A stretch of DNA of 9,130 nucleotides, taken from positions 1-9,130 of the forward strand of contig CAYZGO010000061.1 in assembly GCA_964478075.1 (NCBI GenBank), in the 5' to 3' direction. Both the position numbers and the translations under genes were made by a program. Below are positions 6,220 through 9,130 of the stretch, in pieces. Under the pieces are notes generated by a model, which made no database searches, was not told where the DNA came from, and saw nothing but the letters and a program-made list of their open reading frames with translations. Within the stretch, counting starts at the first letter, position 1, and each line of letters starts with the position of its first letter. The stretch is from DAOUEX01 sp034430235. GTDB lineage: Bacteria; Chloroflexota; Anaerolineae; UBA2200.

Positions 6220-7311
6220 ATGGCAAAGCCAAAAGTAGCAGTCTTGCGCACCACGCCGGAGACGGTGCTGGACGACTATCAACGCTTGTGTGAACTGGCG
6301 GGCATGAAGGAGGCGCTGGATCCGTCCGCGACTACTATCCTCAAGGATAACATTAGCTGGCACCTGCTTTATCCTGGCGCTAACACCACGCCCTGGCAAC
6401 TGGAGGGCACGATTCTGGCGCTGAGGGGTGCCGGCTTTGCTGACCTGGTAGATGTGCACAACAAAACGGTCGTCACCATCGCTGACCTGGGCGATCGTTA
6501 CAACAAGTTCGCTCCAGTGCTGGCCAAGTATGGCGTGCCTAAAAAGTACAACTTTAAGCCAGAGGACATGACCTGGATTGAGTACAAACCCAAAGCTAAG
6601 ATGGCAGTGCTGGACAGAATCTACCCTGACGGCATCTATATTCCAGACTATTTTGTCGGTAAGAACATTGTCCACCTGCCAACGGTGAAGACCCACTCAT
6701 ACACCGTCACGACCGGTGCGCTCAAGAACGCCTTCGGCGGGCTGCTGAATGTCAATCGCTATTACACCCACACCTGGATTCACGATACCCTCGGTGACCT
6801 GCTGGCGATTCAGAAGGAGATCCACAGCGGCGTCTTTTGCGCGATGGATGGCACGACAGCGGGCAGCGGGGCAGGGCCGCGCACGCTGGTTCCTTATCAG
6901 AAAGACGTCATCCTGGCCTCGGCTGACCAGGTGGCGATTGACGCAGTGTCGGCAATGATGATGGGCTTTGAGCCGATGCGGATACAGTACATTGCCCATG
7001 CTACCGAGCGCGGGCTGGGCCAGGGCAACCCTCGTGAAATCGAAGTCGTTGGCATGCCCGAGCTTGCTGACGAACGGTGGGGCTTCAAAGTCAGCGTGAA
7101 TCTGGGCACTGGCACCGGGATGCTGCTCTGGCGCTCACCGCTCAGAGTGTTCCAGAAGCTGCTGTTCCATACGCCCCTGGTCAAGATCTTTATCTTTGCC
7201 AGTGAATTCTACCATGACCGCTTCTGGTATCCGCTCAAGGGGCGAACAGTGGTGGAGCGGTGGCTCCAGGAAAGCCCCTGGGGCCGGCTGTTCCAGACGT
7301 ATCCCGGTTAA
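6220..7311 (+). CDS. DUF362 domain protein
   Basis: This 363-residue protein carries the DUF362 fold of unknown biochemical function. The diagnostic block is VGKNIVHLPTVKTHSYTVTT followed by GALKNAFGGL (from about 147 to 175), matching the family's 'N-x-PKLKTH...LALKN-x-FG' motif. A second conserved part is MDGTTAGSGAGPR (209-221) followed by ASADQVAIDAVSAMMMG (233-249). There is no C-terminal 4Fe-4S ferredoxin motif, unlike many DUF362 proteins, and no signal peptide. ATG 6220 is preferred because GGAGG (6210-6214) is 5 bases upstream; GTG 6208 would overlap that site. It follows xth by 18 bases as the last gene of the operon and converges with the sugar kinase gene. The substrate cannot be told from the sequence. 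Confidence 0.85.
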   Translation: MAKPKVAVLRTTPETVLDDYQRLCELAGMKEALDPSATTILKDNISWHLLYPGANTTPWQLEGTILALRGAGFADLVDVHNKTVVTIADLGDRYNKFAPVLAKYGVPKKYNFKPEDMTWIEYKPKAKMAVLDRIYPDGIYIPDYFVGKNIVHLPTVKTHSYTVTTGALKNAFGGLLNVNRYYTHTWIHDTLGDLLAIQKEIHSGVFCAMDGTTAGSGAGPRTLVPYQKDVILASADQVAIDAVSAMMMGFEPMRIQYIAHATERGLGQGNPREIEVVGMPELADERWGFKVSVNLGTGTGMLLWRSPLRVFQKLLFHTPLVKIFIFASEFYHDRFWYPLKGRTVVERWLQESPWGRLFQTYPG

Positions 7312-7341
7312 CTGCTGCGGCAAACGAGACCGCAAGATCCG

Positions 7342-8883
7342 TCACGTGTCCTTACTCGCGCTTAGCAGGCCTTCCAGTTCGTCATAGTTGTCTAACGCAT
7401 CCTGGTAGAGGCGCTGAAAGATTTCGTAGATGCGCAGATAGAGCTGGTGGTTGGTCTCGTCAGGTTGCTGCACACGCTCGATAGGCACGAGCTGTCGCAC
7501 ATCTGCCCATTGGCGGATGTGGCCCAAGGCCTTCATGGCCAGGAAAATGGCCCCCAGGGCTGAACTCTGGCGCACCTTCGGGATGCTCAGTGGATAGCCG
7601 TAAACGTCAGCCAGGATGCCCATCCACAGGGGCGAGTGGGCGAAGCCACCCGATACACGTATCTCGCGAATGCTGCCGAGCATTTCCTCCAGCGCGCTCA
7701 GGACACTGTACAGGCGAAACGCTACGCCCTCCACTGCTGCACGGATGATATGCTTGCGCGTGTGGCGGATGGACAGGCCAAAGAGGATGCCGCGTGCATT
7801 GGCCTTCCAACCTGGGCTGCGCTCTCCAAGGAGGAAAGGCAGAAAGACCAGCCCCTCGGCCCCAGGTGCAATCTCTGCTGCATAGTCATCGAACAGCTCG
7901 TAGAAGTCGCGGCCCAACTGCCTGGCTTCCTCGACCTCCGAAAGGAAGAGCTGGTCGCGGAGCCAGTGGTATACTGCGCCTCCATTGCTGATCGCCCCAC
8001 CTACAAACCAGGTGCCCTCGGTGAGCACGTAGCACCAGGTGCGTTCCCTGGCGTCGAAGCGGGGCTGCTGCAAAACCATGCGCACAGCTCCGCTTGTGCC
8101 GATGCTTGAGGCCACTTGTCCTGTCTCCACCGCACCCACACCCAGGTTTGCCAGCCCCCCGTCGGTGCCGCCTGCCACCAGAACTACACCTGGTGGCAGA
8201 CCAAGTTCATCGGCCCAACGCGGGGCAAGGGTCCCCAACACCGTTTCCGGCGAGGCTAGCTCGGGCAGTTGTTGGGGTGTGAGCCTCACCATTTGCAGGA
8301 TGTCGTAATCCCAGGCGAGGGAGTGCGTGTTCAGCAAGCCGGTGGCTGAAGCATTGGAGATGTCCACCACGTAGCGTCCGATCAACCGCTGCATGATATA
8401 TGATTTGATGGTCACATACCTGTGTGCAGCGCGGACGATTTCAGGCCTCTGTTCCTGGAGCCAGAGCAGCTTGGAAGGCCAGAAGAGCGGCTGCACGGGA
8501 CAACCCGTCCGCAGATAGAGTTCGTGCGCGTCGCTCTCGCGTCGTATGCGCTGCGCCTGCGGCAAGCTGCGGCGATCAGCCCAGGTCAGGCAGCGTGTCA
8601 GGGGGTGGCCGGCCTCGTCCAACGGCATCAGGCCGTGCATCGCCGCGCTGAAACTGACGGCCGCGATGCGCTTGGCAGCTACTGCTTCATTATGCATAGC
8701 CTGCCGGACAGCGCTGACCATCCCCTGCCATACTTCCTCTGCATCCTGTTCGACCCACGAAGGATGCGGCGTATGCACGGGATAAGTGGCCGTTCCAGTT
8801 GACAGGACTCGGGCGCTCAAGTGGGCAACGATGGCTTTGCAAGCCGTCGTACCCAGATCAATGCCCAGGATGAGATCGCGCAT
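7342..8883 (-). CDS. gntK: FGGY-family sugar kinase, probably gluconokinase
   Basis: This 513-residue two-domain FGGY kinase phosphorylates a sugar or sugar acid with ATP. The N-terminal domain opens with LILGIDLGTTACK (phosphate-1 loop, Asp9). The C-terminal domain holds AGGTDGG with the probable catalytic base Asp241, GTSG (262-265) for phosphate binding, and VSGGFAHSPLW near the adenine site. Within FGGY, the stretches VSFSAAMHGLMPLD (76-89), CLTWADRRS (98-106), RTGCPVQP, SKLLWL and the SNASATGLLN segment follow Bacillus-type gluconokinase GntK much better than xylulokinase or glycerol kinase, so gluconate to 6-phosphogluconate is the likely reaction. The ATG at 8883 is the natural family start, although its ribosome binding site is weak. 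No sugar transporter or regulator is visible here, so a different aldonate or pentulose substrate remains possible. Length and motifs indicate an intact enzyme. Confidence 0.88.
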   Translation of the reverse strand: MRDLILGIDLGTTACKAIVAHLSARVLSTGTATYPVHTPHPSWVEQDAEEVWQGMVSAVRQAMHNEAVAAKRIAAVSFSAAMHGLMPLDEAGHPLTRCLTWADRRSLPQAQRIRRESDAHELYLRTGCPVQPLFWPSKLLWLQEQRPEIVRAAHRYVTIKSYIMQRLIGRYVVDISNASATGLLNTHSLAWDYDILQMVRLTPQQLPELASPETVLGTLAPRWADELGLPPGVVLVAGGTDGGLANLGVGAVETGQVASSIGTSGAVRMVLQQPRFDARERTWCYVLTEGTWFVGGAISNGGAVYHWLRDQLFLSEVEEARQLGRDFYELFDDYAAEIAPGAEGLVFLPFLLGERSPGWKANARGILFGLSIRHTRKHIIRAAVEGVAFRLYSVLSALEEMLGSIREIRVSGGFAHSPLWMGILADVYGYPLSIPKVRQSSALGAIFLAMKALGHIRQWADVRQLVPIERVQQPDETNHQLYLRIYEIFQRLYQDALDNYDELEGLLSASKDT

Positions 8884-9029
8884 CAGTCATTCTCGAGTCT
8901 AGATGGTGCAAGATACTGCTCAGGGAAGACGAGCCTTGGTTGATTTGACCATAAACGCAGCCTAGCCCCTTGCCGTTCGTCCCGCTTGACGGGGTGGGCG
9001 TGGTTGATCGGAGCGAGCACTACGTCACG

Positions 9030-9130
9030 CTATTGCGCCGGGCGTTCCCTAAACAGCAAGGTGCCAATGCGCACTATATTGGCTCCCTCTTCGATGGCCA
9101 CCCGGTAGCTGTTGCTCATGCCCATGGACA
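9030..9130 (-). CDS. yggS: YggS/PROSC-family PLP-binding protein, C-terminal fragment
   Basis: The minus strand is open from the window edge to a TAG (complement of 9030-9032) and encodes the last 32 complete codons of a gene cut by the window. The peptide SMGMSNSYRVAIEEGANIVR followed by IGTLLF is the characteristic C-terminus of YggS/PROSC proteins ('LSMGMS.D...AI..GST.VRIGT.IFG'), which bind pyridoxal phosphate and keep vitamin B6 and amino-acid pools balanced. The short tail RERPAQ ends the protein. The 146 bases to the kinase start (8884-9029) hold only a weak CCCG/CGGG hairpin (8981-8993) and no clear promoter, so cotranscription of the two genes is possible but not shown. Confidence 0.85.
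   Translation of the reverse strand, partial: SMGMSNSYRVAIEEGANIVRIGTLLFRERPAQ

Noticed and set aside
7316..7334. TGCGG/CCGCA hairpin between the convergent DUF362 and kinase genes as a bidirectional terminator
   Set aside because: The stem is only 5 bp with a 9-base loop and there is no T-run on either strand, so it is not a supportable intrinsic terminator.
7616..8802. Several plus-strand open frames opposite the kinase gene (up to 157 codons)
   Set aside because: They overlap a full-length FGGY kinase with all its motifs, and their translations are Arg/Pro/Ser-rich without known domains.
8981..8993. CCCG/CGGG hairpin between yggS and the kinase gene
   Set aside because: Four base pairs without a T-run are too weak to call a terminator or riboswitch.

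Overview
The window holds nine well-supported genes and possibly the tail of a tenth, tightly packed and with no mobile element, CRISPR array or RNA gene that I can see. The content is anaerobic metal, selenium and one-carbon cofactor biology: selenide water dikinase, CooC- and CooT-type nickel proteins, a DUF1638 protein and two radical SAM enzymes. This points to a strictly anaerobic bacterium, probably with Ni-CO dehydrogenase / Wood-Ljungdahl-type metabolism and certainly with UGA-selenocysteine decoding. GC is moderately high. Anaerobic Chloroflexota is my best guess at the lineage, but the sequence alone does not prove it.

Left block (1-4257, plus strand). A possible upstream gene ends at 84. 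selD follows (92-1150) and is the most important item here: its catalytic cysteine codon is an in-frame UGA (152-154, selenocysteine 21), followed by a bacterial SECIS-like hairpin (181-197). A conventional gene caller would start this gene at the ATG at 164 and delete the active site. After a 105-base gap come cooC (1256-2026), cooT (2036-2257), a DUF1638 gene (2286-2957) and a 432-residue protein (2959-4257) that joins an N-terminal NifX/FeMo-co-type domain to a COG0731-type radical SAM domain. Their gaps are 1-28 bases, so they look like one operon that handles metal cofactors, probably nickel and perhaps corrinoid or Fe-S. The enzyme they serve is outside the window.

Middle block (4316-7311, plus strand). 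A strong extended -10 promoter (4316-4345) starts a second operon: the AmmeMemoRadiSam radical SAM enzyme amrS (4378-5409), exodeoxyribonuclease III xth (5428-6201) and a DUF362 protein (6220-7311).

Right block (7342-9130, minus strand). A gluconokinase-type FGGY sugar kinase (7342-8883) converges on the DUF362 gene with only 30 bases between them. Upstream of it on the same strand lies the C-terminus of a YggS-family PLP-binding protein (9030-9130), cut by the window edge.

The candidates for something new are the selenoprotein SelD with its unusual U-A-S-K active-site motif and the NifX-radical SAM fusion in a nickel-maturation operon.
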